NCBI GenBank assembly: GCA_019054805.1
Contig: JAHQIY010000027.1
Span: forward strand, 682,001-746,000
Source: Brachionus manjavacas
Taxonomy: Eukaryota; Rotifera; Eurotatoria; Ploima; Brachionidae
Direction of reading: 5' to 3'
DNA length: 64,000 nt
Shown piece by piece: positions 11,401 to 20,578 of the stretch (position 1 is its first letter; each line of letters opens with the position of its first letter). A program made the translations under genes and the position numbers. The notes beneath the pieces are model-generated. The model saw only the letters and a list, made by a program, of their open reading frames with translations, was not told the origin of the DNA and did no database searches.

Positions 11401-14400
11401 AGATAAATCAAAAATAGATTTTTTTCAACATATTTTTAGACAGAAATTAATTTTATTTTTATTTTTTTTAATAAAAATTTATTTATTGTACTCAGTTCAC
11501 AGTACTGCTATGATAAACTGTTTTTACGAAATTTTACGTAATTTTTTAGGTGTAAAAGATATATTGAACACTTAAAAAAGGTGTTATTGAATAAAAAAGA
11601 TATTCAAAAGATATTAATTCTTAGGTAATTAAAAAAGTCATTGAGAAAAACGGTGACTGGTCGGATCATTAATAATTGCACTGTAGTTTTATTTTTTTAC
11701 CGATTTTTTTACCGTTTTTTATAATAAAAATCTACGTAAAATTACGTAAAAATTCGTAATTTTTTTTTTCAATTTTCATTTTATTTTTATAAAAAAAAAG
11801 AGAAAAAATTCCTACAAATCGCCATTTTTTCAGTTTTTTTTGGCCCTTTTTATATTTACTAAATTAAAATTTTACGTAAAATTTCGTAAAAACAGTTTAT
11901 CATAGCAGTTCTGTAATTTAAAAGTAAAAAATAATCAAAATCAAATCTCACGATAATGCTAAGCAATAAAAATGACTGGAAAAATGTTTTGACAGTAGTT
12001 GAGAATTAGGCGGAAATTTTCGTTATCTTCCGTTAAATATAATTTTCCTAGAATAATAACTCTACATAAATGGAAAAACAGGAAAACTTATTTTAAACTG
12101 GAGAAAAAATTGACCTTGGGACCTAGGAACTTTGAGAGATCAAGATTAACACAATTAAACACTTTAAGAATTTTCTGGTCAAGACATTCATCGTGAAAAA
12201 AAATTGAAAAGTTTTTGGACATTTTTCTAAAATAATAAAATAATTTAAAATTTTTTTGGGACTTCTAAACATCACTGAATTACTTGATTATTCAATTCAA
12301 ATGTTCATCGCCCACTACATTTATAAATTTTTTTTCTATAATCCTAATTTTGCAAGACTAACAAACTTAGTAATTTTATGTAAAAAAAAAACAAACCTTG
12401 TTAGTCTAGCAAAATTTGGATTATAGAAAAAAAATTCATTAATGTTTTTCCATTTATTCCAAATGTAGTGGGCGATGAACAAACTTCCCTTGAAGCTGCG
12501 ATAAAGGCTCTGAAAAGCAGAAAAGCCCCGGGTATTGACGGAGTCGCAGCAGAAATGTTGAAAGCTGACAGTAGAATCACAATAGGGATATTACAAGGCC
12601 TCTTCAGCAAGATACGGCGGCAAGATATTATACCAGAGGACTTGTCAAAAGGCCTAACAGTCCAGCTGCCTAAGAAAGGTAACAAAATGGTTTGTGACAA
12701 TTGGCGAGGAATAACACTGTTACCGACAGCAAGCAAGGAGTTCTGCAGCATTATACTGGAAAGAATCAGGGACTCTTTGGATGTTATACTTAGAGAAGAA
12801 CAAGCGGGATTTAGACGAGGTAGAGGATGCATAGACCAGATATTTACACTTAGGGCTATCATAGAGCAAAGTCTGGACTGGAATAGTCCCCTGAATCTAA
12901 ACTTCATTGACTTCAAGAAAGCCTTTGATAGCATACACAGAGAAACCTTGTGAGCGATATTAAGATCTTATGGCGTGACACAGAAGATAGTTAACTTGAT
13001 AAAACTCTTCTAGGAGAAATTCGGGTGTAGCGTGATTATGGAAAAGGGACAATCTGAGAGCTTCAATGTGTGTACAGGAGTCAGACAAGGGTGCTTTCTC
13101 TCTACGACACTATTACTAATACTGATTGACCATGTGATGAAAAAAACAACTGCCAGTGCGAGGGGTATACAATGGGGATTAACAGCAAAGCTTGAAGACT
13201 TAGACTTTGCGGATGAGCATGTACTTAGAATGAAAGAAACACGGATACCAAAAAGAGCTCTTCAATGGGCACCTCAAGGACGACCAGCAGTAACATGGTG
13301 GTCAACAATCATCGAAATGGGAATGACATGGGGAGAAGCAAGGGTAAAGGCAAAAGATCGACTTGAGTGAAAATCAAAAGTAATGGCCCTATGCTCCACA
13401 AGGAGTGAATTTATTTATTTATTTGTTTTCTGTACCGAGCTAGAGCTCCTTCAGAATAAATTTTAAAAAAAAAATAAATAAATAAAATAAAATAAAAATA
13501 AAATTAATAAAATGAGATAAAAAAAAATAAAAATAAAGTAAAATAAGCTAAATAAATGAAAGTTAAGAAGACATGAATTGGAATAGATTGTTACATGAGT
13601 TACAGCTTTTATTTTTTTTTGATATGTAGTGAGTTAAGTAAAAAACAAATTAAACTGAATTGACGAAGACAAGAAATTACGCTATGGTGTTTGTATAATA
13701 ATTTATCATTATTTTGAAATGTTAATTTTTTAATTTTGATAATTATTATTCATTGTGTTCCTTTTTTTTTTTTTTGAATTAGCACTAGCAGTCCAACAGC
13801 GGTGGAGAGTGAATAAAGAAAAAAAAAAAAAACTTACCTGATAGTCGACATTTAGACCTGATGCAGTAACATAAGACCTAGGCCGAACAAATACATCAAA
13901 CTCATGGACAGACAAGCCTTTGTTTGTGCTAGGCCTGCTATCAGTATAAGCGGCCTTTTTGTTCGCTTCTTCTCTTTCCTTCAACAAATCTTGACCGAAA
14001 ATACTAGAAACACATGTTTTTTTTTTTTTTTTGAACTAACCTTTTATAGCGTTCATTGTCATCGGATCATCGGTCTTTAATCTTTTCGATTGTCTTACAA
14101 TGCCAAAATAGTTGGAGAGCGTGCATGTCTCTTTTACTTTAACCTTTAAACTAAGCCTAAGCAAATCGTCTTCGGACGGAAAGCCCTTTTGTCCCGAGTC
14201 AATTAAAACTAGAAAAAATAAAAAATTTACTAACTCAGTTTAAAATAAAAATAAAATTTCAATTTATCACATATCTATTTATCTTTTTTTTTTTGTTTTC
14301 TGTACCGAGCAAAAGCTCCTTCAGATTAAAAAATCAAAATAAAATAAAGTTAAATAAGATAGAATAAAAATTTGAAAAAAATAAAATGTAATAAAATGGT

Positions 14401-17209
14401 TTAAAATAGAGGAAAATTAATGAAATTGAACTAGAGAGTTAAAGGATACATATTTTTAAAAAATTGATTGTTCAGGGAAAAAGGAGCAAATAGTAAGGTA
14501 GCAATTACACGATGGAGTTGGGTATTCAATAAATCTTGATTCGAAAATTTCATTCAATCTTAAATATAACAACCTCGCATCTTAAAAAAATGGGGTCTCA
14601 CTCAAAACACACTAGGAAATTTATATAAATCTTTAGTCGGATCTATTTTAGACTTTTCTTTTCCTCGCTTGAATTCATTTTCAGAAAATAATATCAAAAA
14701 ACCACAAGCAGTTCAGAATACAGCAGTAAGATCTATCCTTAAATTAAAATATGATTCTCTCTCCAACATCATGCATCATGAAGCTTTTAATAAACTTAAA
14801 TTACCAACAGTCTCGAATCGGCTTTTTGAGTTGAGTGAGAGATATGTTGGGACAGGACTGAGTCATTCTATTCCATTGGTTGTAAGACTGGTGGAGGAAT
14901 ACAAAGGTTTCGAATCGAGATATATTGAATACCAAACTCCATTGTGTAATTGCTACCTTACTATTTCCTCCTTTTTTCCTGAAATCTGAACTATGTAAAC
15001 ATTTGCCACATGTAACAATCTATGTCTTCTAAACTTTCATTTTTTTTTTAGCTTATTTACTTTATTTTGATTTTTTTTATCTCATTTTATTAACTTTAAT
15101 TTTATTTTTTATTTTGATTTTTTTAATTTATTCTGAAGGAGCCCTAGCTCGGTACAGAAAACAAATAAATAGTAAATAAATAATCTTATATTTTTGAGTG
15201 TATGTGTCTTTCAATCTACTCCTAACTGTCGAATTAAATCCTTTGAACAAGATATTTACTTTCTAGTTTCTTATCTTGGTAAAGGTATATACTTTATCAA
15301 AAACAATTTGTCTCAACTTCAGTCAGAATTGAAAAAGGGACTTAACTGCAGCGATGGTTTATCAGATTCCATCAAATTGTGTCTTAACAATATAAAGTCC
15401 ACGATCTTTAAAAATCTCCTTAAAGACCTTATCAGACTTGGTTTTTTTTTTTTTATTTGGTATCTTTTATTTTTTACTTTTCCTTAAAAGAGGTTTATTA
15501 TAAATAAATAAAAAAAAATAAAAAAAAAAAAAATAAAATATAATCCTTTTTACTTAATTTTTTTTTAAACCCTGAAGGAGCATTAGCTCGATACAGATAA
15601 ACAAATATATAAATAAATAAAACTTTAAAAAAGATTTTTTCTCACTTTGAAAAGTGAGCGCCATGAGTTCTTGATGTCGGGCCACTTTATCCACCGACTT
15701 GAGCCACACGGGTGAATTCTGGTACCGCTTGGGCTCGTGTCTCTTGGCCTCCTTCCAGTCGTGGAATATCTCCTGCCACGACTCGGCCAGCAGCAGTGGA
15801 AACATGGTCTTGTAATAGTCGTCATAGGACAAGTAGCTGTCGATGAGTGGGCCGAGCTCTTGGTCCTCGACCACTGGCGGCGCCGCTACTTGCCTCATCT
15901 CACCGCTGAACTTGTTCTGCTCTTCCAGCCAGCTGTACGGCCACTTGAGAATGCGGAACAGAAAATTCTCGAAAATATACAAATTGGTTGTTCTCTTTTC
16001 GCTTTCCTTATTTGCGTGCTGAACGTTCATTTTGTCGAGGATAGAGCCCACGACATCATTTCTAGCCGAGCTCTCTTTTTTGCTCCCACTCTCTTTTTCT
16101 CTCAGTATTTCGGCCGACTTGGCCTCTCTTGAGCTCGCAGGTTTTTTGTTCTCTTGGCAAAGCTTTTCGCTTCGCATCCTCTCGCGCAGCCTATTCTCCT
16201 GCCGAGCCAAGTTCATGCTCTGTGTTAGATTAATGGCCAAATTCTGGTTGGCACTAGTGCTCGGCTTGAACTTCTTGTTCAGCATCAATTCGACAGTCTT
16301 CTTGCTGGTGATCTCAGCGCCAGGCGCCCTTTTGGGCATGTTGGCAAACAAAGGCTTGCGTATGTGGTATCTGGCTGGATCAATGGGCGGCCTCTCGACC
16401 ACAAACAAAGACTCGTCCAAACTTAACTTTTGTTTTTTGCACTTTTCCTCAGGTCCCGTGGTGATGGTTCGCTTGGTGGCCGAGTTTGTCTTGATGGAAA
16501 CGGGGGCACGCACTGGGGTGCGCGAAGACAGCGTCTTCTTGAAGCTCTCGTCCTTGACGGGCTTTGGTTGCTCTTCGTCCGAAGACAACGAGTCCAAGTC
16601 GTCCCCGAACAAGCAGTCTCGCAGAGTTTGAAAGTTGTCTATGACGTCAAGCCCCTGTTTGGTCACAAACGACTTCTTTGGTTGACTTTTTTCAAATTGG
16701 TCGCCAACTGAGCAAAGCAGGACATCCATGTCCGAGCTATTCGAGTCCTCTTCGATTGCCGCTGGTTCAGGCTCTCTTTTCTGCTTGACCACAATGGGTG
16801 AGTGGTCGGCGCCGGGAGATAGCTCTTTGGTTGCTTCGACTGCGTCGTATTTGCGGCATATCTGCTCGATTAGGTCGCGGCTGTCGTAGATTAGCTTGAT
16901 GTCTTCGTCGTCGTCGTCGTCCTCTTCGACCACTGGTTCAGACGGGTCGATTTGGACAAAGCTGTTGTGGTAGACCGAGTCCTCGTCGATTATGGAGTCC
17001 TGTTCTTGGGAATACAGCTGGAATATTTCTGATGATGAGTCGTTCAACGGCTCGCAGGCCTCTTGCTTTACGCTGACATGGTCGCACTCTTTCAAGTCGG
17101 CGCTCAACTCCTCGCCCAAGTAAACTATGCAATCTTCGTCATCATTTGCTGGCTCCGCCTGCTTTTTGCCGTGGCATTTGTCGAATATTGGATAGACTTT
17201 TTGGGACAT
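2489..17209 (-). CDS. SETX: Senataxin/Sen1-type superfamily 1 RNA-DNA helicase, nine exons
   Basis: ATP-dependent 5'-3' helicase of the Upf1-like SF1B group; the family resolves R-loops and promotes transcription termination in the nucleus. Exons on the minus strand: 17209-15646, 14208-14041, 13989-13838, 8101-7805, 7740-7342, 3674-3417, 3364-3087, 3038-2805, 2756-2489. All junctions are GT-AG and keep frame, giving 1205 residues. Seen in order: an acidic, Ser-rich N-terminal half with an Asp run near residue 100; Walker A GPPGTGKS near 707; DEAAQ split by an intron near 945; GDPEQLP; VQYRMHP; VDSFQGREKD; LNVALTRAR. All helicase motifs are intact. An in-frame TAG three codons upstream fixes the start. 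It is much shorter than human SETX (about 2677) and lacks the long N-terminal region. Introns range from 48 to 5736 bases, the long ones being transposon-filled. The third exon's acceptor (tcaag) was chosen by frame. Confidence 0.93.
3675..4046. other. Start of SETX intron 5, no element recognised
   Basis: AT-rich intron sequence before the foldback element. Nothing coding or repeated was recognised. Confidence 0.4.
4047..5103. mobile_element. Long-arm foldback element, right end truncated
   Basis: Starts GGTTTAATTTTTTGTGTTTG. Arms of roughly 320 bases (about 4170-4490 and 4790-5103) are inverted copies, and each includes a piece matching the LINE 3' tail (CTGAAGGAGC...GCTCGG). The innermost arm motif GTCGGTTAGGTGAACC is inverted as CTAACCGAC. 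The interior is non-coding and matches the second copy at 8934-10943, which shows the complete ends; this copy stops short on the right. It lies in SETX intron 5. Confidence 0.7.
5361..5676 (-). mobile_element. hAT element reduced to ends plus transposase C-terminal domain
   Basis: Termini CAGACTTG and CAAGTCTG are flanked by the 8-bp near-duplicate TTAATTAC (5353-5360) and TGAATTAC (5677-5684), the hAT hallmark. Between them the minus strand reads the hAT C-terminal dimerisation signature: ESGYIYRAHRSR, then SLEATTLLVSNMDLLNH. The catalytic part is absent, so it is non-autonomous. It sits in SETX intron 5; related copies are at 33418-33636 and 28078-28130. Confidence 0.82.
5880..7150 (+). 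mobile_element. CR1-like LINE (family B), 5'-truncated, ATT tail
   Basis: The open frame 5882-6790 (302 codons) reads a reverse transcriptase from palm onward: FINFAKAFDKVSHRAL, LSGVPQGSVLGPLLF, LFADDTKL, then RPHLEYAVAAWCPYTKKD and the thumb. The C-terminal part continues in another frame at 6808-7047 (FILNRVVDNWNRLP), so there is at least one frameshift. The 3' end is a (ATT)n run near 7130, the short-repeat tail usual in CR1/L2 relatives. The endonuclease is missing. It lies in SETX intron 5. Confidence 0.88.
8449..8877. mobile_element. Mariner-type MITE with polypurine/polypyrimidine interior
   Basis: Termini CAGTACATCC and GGATGTACTG extend into inverted repeats of about 28 bases (CTAAAACTAACTTCATCG). 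The left flank is TA and the right flank CA, a decayed TA copy, as the interrupted LINE frame shows. The interior is an 11-bp TTTCCTCTTCC array broken by inverted purine-rich blocks (GGAAAGGAATAGG) in a higher-order period of roughly 125 bases. Long open frames across it are repeat artefacts. Confidence 0.85.
8934..10943. mobile_element. Complete long-arm foldback DNA transposon, ATAT target duplication
   Basis: Ends are GGTTTAATTTTTTGTGTTT at the left and its inverted relative (AAAAAATTAATCC) at the right. Arms of several hundred bases contain a LINE-type tail segment (GGAGCATTTGCTCGG). The interior is non-coding and shares long stretches with 4047-5103 (TTACACTTTCAACAATCCC). ATAT occurs on both sides (8930-8933, 10944-10947), and removing the element restores the LINE frame R-I-Y-N-Y. 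A hAT MITE has inserted in its right arm. Confidence 0.8.
10404..10900. mobile_element. hAT MITE with perfect 8-bp target duplication
   Basis: Ends are CAGAGTTGGGA and TTCCCAACTCTG. AATATTGG is duplicated exactly at 10396-10403 and 10901-10908. Subterminal CAGTTA/CAGTATCAGTT motifs recur near the right end, like the clustered transposase-binding motifs of hAT elements. No coding sequence. A nearly identical copy is at 37102-37586. Confidence 0.88.
11003..11130 (-). mobile_element. CR1-like LINE (family B) 3' end
   Basis: An (ATA)n run followed by AGCTACAGCAGAAG and GGAGCGAGACTAGATG is the reverse complement of the family B 3' end (compare GTAGCTCATTATTATT at 7122). A sister copy is at 49668-49765. 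Only the tail remains. Confidence 0.6.
11500..11913. mobile_element. Mariner-type MITE, TIR CAGTACTGCTATGATA
   Basis: The left end CAGTACTGCTATGATAAACT and the right end TTTATCATAGCAGTTCTG are inverted copies extending about 40 bases through TTTTTACGAAATTTTACG. TA follows the right end; the left flank is CA. The termini resemble those of 47382-48056, so the families are probably related. There is no coding sequence. The element lies in SETX intron 3. Confidence 0.78.
11916..12300. other. SETX intron 3 sequence, nothing recognised
   Basis: AT-rich. An open stretch at 11999-12196 has no recognisable similarity and lacks coding character. Confidence 0.4.
12302..13405 (+). mobile_element. RTE/CR1-related LINE (family C) with inverted 5' end
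   Basis: The frame 12468-12953 reads a reverse transcriptase: SRKAPGIDGVAAEMLK, WRGITLLPTASKEF, EEQAGFRRGRGCIDQ, FIDFKKAFDSIHRETL. It continues after a stop at 13032-13370 (GVRQGC, then DFADE for the usual catalytic FADD-type motif, then RPAVTWWSTI). After DFADE about a hundred residues are missing, so the element is internally deleted. At the 5' side, 12302-12362 is an inverted copy of 12395-12478, a hairpin made of the element's own sequence. It lies in SETX intron 3. Confidence 0.82.
13425..13600 (-). mobile_element. Family A LINE 3' UTR and tail
   Basis: Reverse complement of the family A tail: TGTACCGAGCTAGAGCTCC then TTCAGAATAA. The TAGAAGACAT-type 3' UTR segment matches the one near 15013 on the other strand. 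No coding part remains. Confidence 0.65.
14285..14548 (-). mobile_element. Family A LINE 3' end, minus copy
   Basis: Begins with the tail (CTGTACCGAGCAAAAGCTCC) and runs back into the C-terminal coding part (reverse of YPTPLCNCYLTIS) near 14490-14540. It meets the plus-strand copy at 14549 head to head. Both lie in SETX intron 1. Confidence 0.72.
14549..15180 (+). mobile_element. Family A LINE 3' end, plus copy
   Basis: The frame 14669-14989 (106 codons) reads the C-terminal region: KKPQAVQNTAVRSILKLK, RLFELSERYVGTGLSHS, YQTPLCNCYLTISSFF. The 3' UTR ends in CTGAAGGAGCCCTAGCTCGG and an AAATAA repeat. It is strongly 5'-truncated and in the intron between the first two SETX exons. Confidence 0.85.
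15194..15620 (+). mobile_element. Unidentified ORF followed by LINE-type tail
   Basis: A 97-codon open stretch (FYLVSYLGKGIYFI-like, then LKDLIRLG) has no family I recognise. Near 15570-15620 comes CTGAAGGAGCATTAGCTCGA followed by ACAGATAAACAAAT, the same tail as family A. It may be part of another LINE sharing that tail, or an unrelated intron stretch with a tail inserted beside it. Confidence 0.35.
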
Positions 17210-17429
17210 AATTGACTATGTCAGACAAAGTTAAAAAATAGAATAAAAATTTTTATTTTAAATTTTATTTTTTTTTAATCACAAGATTTTTTTGTATAAT
17301 TTTTGTTGGGTTGTGCCATTTTGTTTTGTCTGATGTTTGAAAGATTGGTGTTGCCAATACATTGGTACAGTTTTTTTTGACATTGCCAAATATTGAAGTG
17401 AGCAATCATCTTTTGCTAAATATTCTTCT

Positions 17430-17745
17430 TCTTCTTCTATCTTCTACTCCCAGTGGAGCATAAGGCGTCCACACGTCCCCTCCATTCTACCCTATCCTTA
17501 GCGCCAATTTCTGCTTGTCCCCATGTGACTTTCATCTCTCTCAGATCTCTTTCAACTGTTCTCCTCCAGGTCAACTTTGGTCTTCCAGCATTTCTCTTTC
17601 CTTGAGGTGTCCAAAATAGTGCAACTCTACGAATTCTGTCTGTTGACATTCTAAGAACATGACCCAGCCACTTAAGTCGTCTTCTGCGTATAGTGTTTCG
17701 GATTGACTCGGATGTACTCTTGATCTGTTGTACAGCTCCTTTGCT
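17430..17745 (-). mobile_element. RTE/CR1-related LINE (family C) 3' end
   Basis: The minus strand reads the conserved C-terminal region: IRNTIRRRRLKWLGHVLRM, RNAGRPKLTWRRTVERDLRE, WGQAEIGAKDRVEWRGRVDA, LCSTGSRR. It corresponds to the C-terminal fragment of the copy at 12302-13405 (WGEARVKAKDRLE). Only about 100 codons remain. It lies just upstream of the SETX start. Confidence 0.8.
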
Positions 17746-17759
17746 AAATATAATTAAAT

Positions 17760-18660
17760 GAAAATAAATGGTGACGTTTGGCACAATCATAATCAAAAAT
17801 ATCTTATTAATTGGGTTTTTTTTTTTAATTTTTTTTTAATGTTTGCTTACCTTGATTTAAGCGTTGATTTTTTTATAATTTTTTTTATTTAACAGCTAGT
17901 ACAGAGAGTACAAAAGGATATAAGTATTATTCTTTCCTTTGTTTGTTTTTTTGCTATCGTAAAATCAACATATAAAATTTGTCGTTTTTGTCCCCCTAAT
18001 GGGTCTATAGACTAAGGAATGACAAACTTTAATTAGCCTTGAATTGAATTCTTCTAATAGTTGATTATATTAATTATAGTAATAAAACCATTTAAAATTT
18101 TGGACAATTTTATTCAAAAATTTAAAATAAAAACGAGAATAATCTAATAATTCTTTTTTTTTTTACTAATCAAAGATTGCTTTAAATTAACTAACAATTC
18201 GATTAATTCATTCTTTTCGGTCATAAATTTTTTTAACATTATCAACAAAATTTTTATATTCTTTCATTTCAATATTCAAATTTGGAAATAAATTCAAAGT
18301 CTGATCCTATGCAAAATATCTCAAAAAAAAATTACCGCCTTATTCAATTGAAATAAAGTCGCCACTCTTAATTTTGAATAGTAAGAATTAGACTATCGTT
18401 AAGTATTTTTCAATTCTCGTATACATATCTTTTAACACCGCGAATGGGTTTTGATTATTTTTCACATACAACCATGTTAAATTTTTGAAATAATTCATAT
18501 ATTAATAAAGACCTAAAATACTAATAGCTTATATTCTTTATAATAAGTGAGTAAAATTTCAGGTCAATGTCCAAAATTGATCAAAAGTTATTTTAAAAAA
18601 ACGATAATTTTAGTGAATTTTTTACACTTTTTTCATTTTTTTCAATTTTTACTCTTCAAA
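17760..18660. other. Intergenic DNA, nothing recognised
   Basis: AT-rich, without supported coding, RNA or inverted-repeat features. Confidence 0.4.
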
Positions 18661-18800
18661 AAATGGCTCATTTTATTTTATTCAGGATAAAATTTTCTAC
18701 AAAATGTTATATCATACTGGTATCGAATTTTTTTGACCCCCGAGGACAATTTGGCGTCAGGGTTTTTTCACAATGCAGAGATATTTTGAAGATTTTTTCA

Positions 18801-18872
18801 CCCTCAGCGGATTTCGAAATTTCGATCCTCTGCTTGCATGACTAACACGCAAACCATTCGGCTATACGGGCT
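18801..18872 (-). repeat. tRNA-like SINE head next to a LINE-type tail
   Basis: The minus strand reads GCCCGTATAGCCGAATGG, which fits a tRNA A-box (TAGCCGAATGG), a possible anticodon-arm stem TTGCGTG/CATGCAA, and GGATCGAAATTTCGAAATCC, a weak B-box with a GGAT/ATCC stem. The acceptor stem does not close convincingly, so it is a SINE head or tRNA relic rather than a working tRNA. Directly upstream on the same strand (18903-18870) is a family A tail, CTGAAGAAGCATTAGCTCGG. Confidence 0.45.
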
Positions 18873-19297
18873 CACCGAGCTAATGCTTCTTCAGAATTTG
18901 CCAGAATAATAAAAATAAAAGAAAAAGAAATTAGTAATGGGTAAATGTTTTTTTGTCAAATTTTTCAAAGAAATGTCAAATTTAAAAAGATTATTTAGTC
19001 AAATTTTATTTGATCATTTGTCAAATTTTAATATGAAATTAGTAATTGATTGATTTATTTTATTTATTGTATTGAAAAATTCTTATCAAAAAGTGATTTT
19101 AAAGAATTTTTTTCGTAAGTGTTGATTTAATGATTTAATGAATATTTCTGTACAGTATTCATTCTATCTTTTTGAAACATACTTTACAAACAACATTTCT
19201 TCAAGAATAACTTGAATGAATGAATTTCAATGAATTTGAATGTTTTTTTCTTTTCTTAATTTTTTTAATTAAAATTTATTTTTAAGTTGTAAAATAA

Positions 19298-19875
19298 TTA
19301 ATATAAAATATGTAATTTAGAATATGCTGTAAGTGTCTGGAGCCCAACAGCAAAAGGTGACATATATATAATCGAAAAGGTGCAACGTAGAGCGACCAAG
19401 TTTCTAAGTTGTCTAAAAAATCTACCATTTGAATCAAGGTTAAAGATCTTAAATTTGACAACTCTTGAAGAAAGACGTAAAAGAGGTGATCTAATCCAAA
19501 TGTACAAATTAGTCAAAGGTATGGAAAATATAAGTTTAATAAACGGAATTAATAATGCGAAAACAACAACAGGGCCAGCTAGTAATCTGAGAAGACACGA
19601 AAAGAGGCTAGTAAGAGAACTAAACAAGAATGGTCCGCATCACTTTAACTTTTTAACAAACAGAGTAGTGGACATATGGAATGGTTTGTCAACACGAGCT
19701 ATAAATGCGGTCTCACTCAATGGTTTCAAGTCAATAATCGACAAAGAAGTTTTTGGAATAAATAGAAGCAACGACTGCTAAGGCTCTTAATGGGCCAGAC
19801 GTCATATTTGGCGTTGGTAAAGCGTTCATTCGCTGTACAGCAGTTTATACTACTACTACTACTACTACTACTACT
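19298..19875 (+). mobile_element. CR1-like LINE (family B) 3' end with ACT tail
   Basis: From 19310 it reads EYAVSVWSPTAKGD, then the frame 19380-19781: MQRRATKFLSCLKNLPFESR, LTTLEERRKRGDLIQMYKL, NRVVDIWNGLSTRAINA. It ends in an (ACT)n run at about 19848-19875. The rest of the element is missing (5' truncation). Confidence 0.85.
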
Positions 19876-20578
19876 AATCTAAAAAAATGGATTAAGACAA
19901 TTAAATTCACAAAAGAAATTCAGGTTTTAATTATATCACATAAAAATTGCAGAACATTTAAATAAATTCAATAGATAACTATGTGCAATTATATCCCATA
20001 CATTAATGTCTTAATTAAATTTTATTCTATTATTATTATTTTTATTAGAGTATATAACTTTGCACGAAGGAGAAGATGCAATGAATAAATGTATTTCCTA
20101 TTTTGAACAATTTAATTGTGTTCAGTCAAGTCAAATTAAAAAATTGGAAAAAAAATTTAGACAATTTAAAATTAGTAGTTTTTTTAAAATTATTTTTATG
20201 TTATTTTATTCAAAAAAGAATATTTAAAATTTCGTAATTGTAAATAAAATTTATTCGAAAAAATTTATTTTTAATTATATCCCATTTGAGATATATCTCC
20301 ATTTTTCTTCAGAACGGATGGGGTCACATGATCGAGCCTTGACTGTAATAAAAAATACTGATCAAAATACTTTAAAACTTAAATTACAAAGTCAATTAAA
20401 TTATCAAATAACATATAAGAGTCATTTACTTAGAGATATTTGTATGTAATTTTGTTGTAAAATAATAGTGAACACTAAGACAAAATAGTAAATAAGAAGA
20501 GATTTAATTAATAAAAATTTAATTTTTTTTTTAGATTTTAATTTAAAATATTCAAAGGTAAATGATCAATACCCTTTT

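Noticed and set aside
13730-13987. Reading the 85-codon minus frame as a separate small gene
   Set aside because: Its phase and splice sites join the SETX exons on each side; it is SETX exon 3 plus intron read-through.
16032-16631. 199-codon plus-strand ORF
   Set aside because: Antisense to the large first SETX exon, whose minus frame has recognisable family content.
18801-18872. A functional tRNA gene
   Set aside because: The acceptor and T-arm do not fold convincingly and the A/B boxes are degenerate; kept only as a SINE-type relic.
20048-20560. Possible plus-strand exons (LHEGEDAMNKCISYFEQ; SHDRALTVIKNTDQN) with plausible splice sites
   Set aside because: AT-rich, no family recognised, and the last piece is antisense to the ATPase C-terminus. 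Not strong enough to call a gene.
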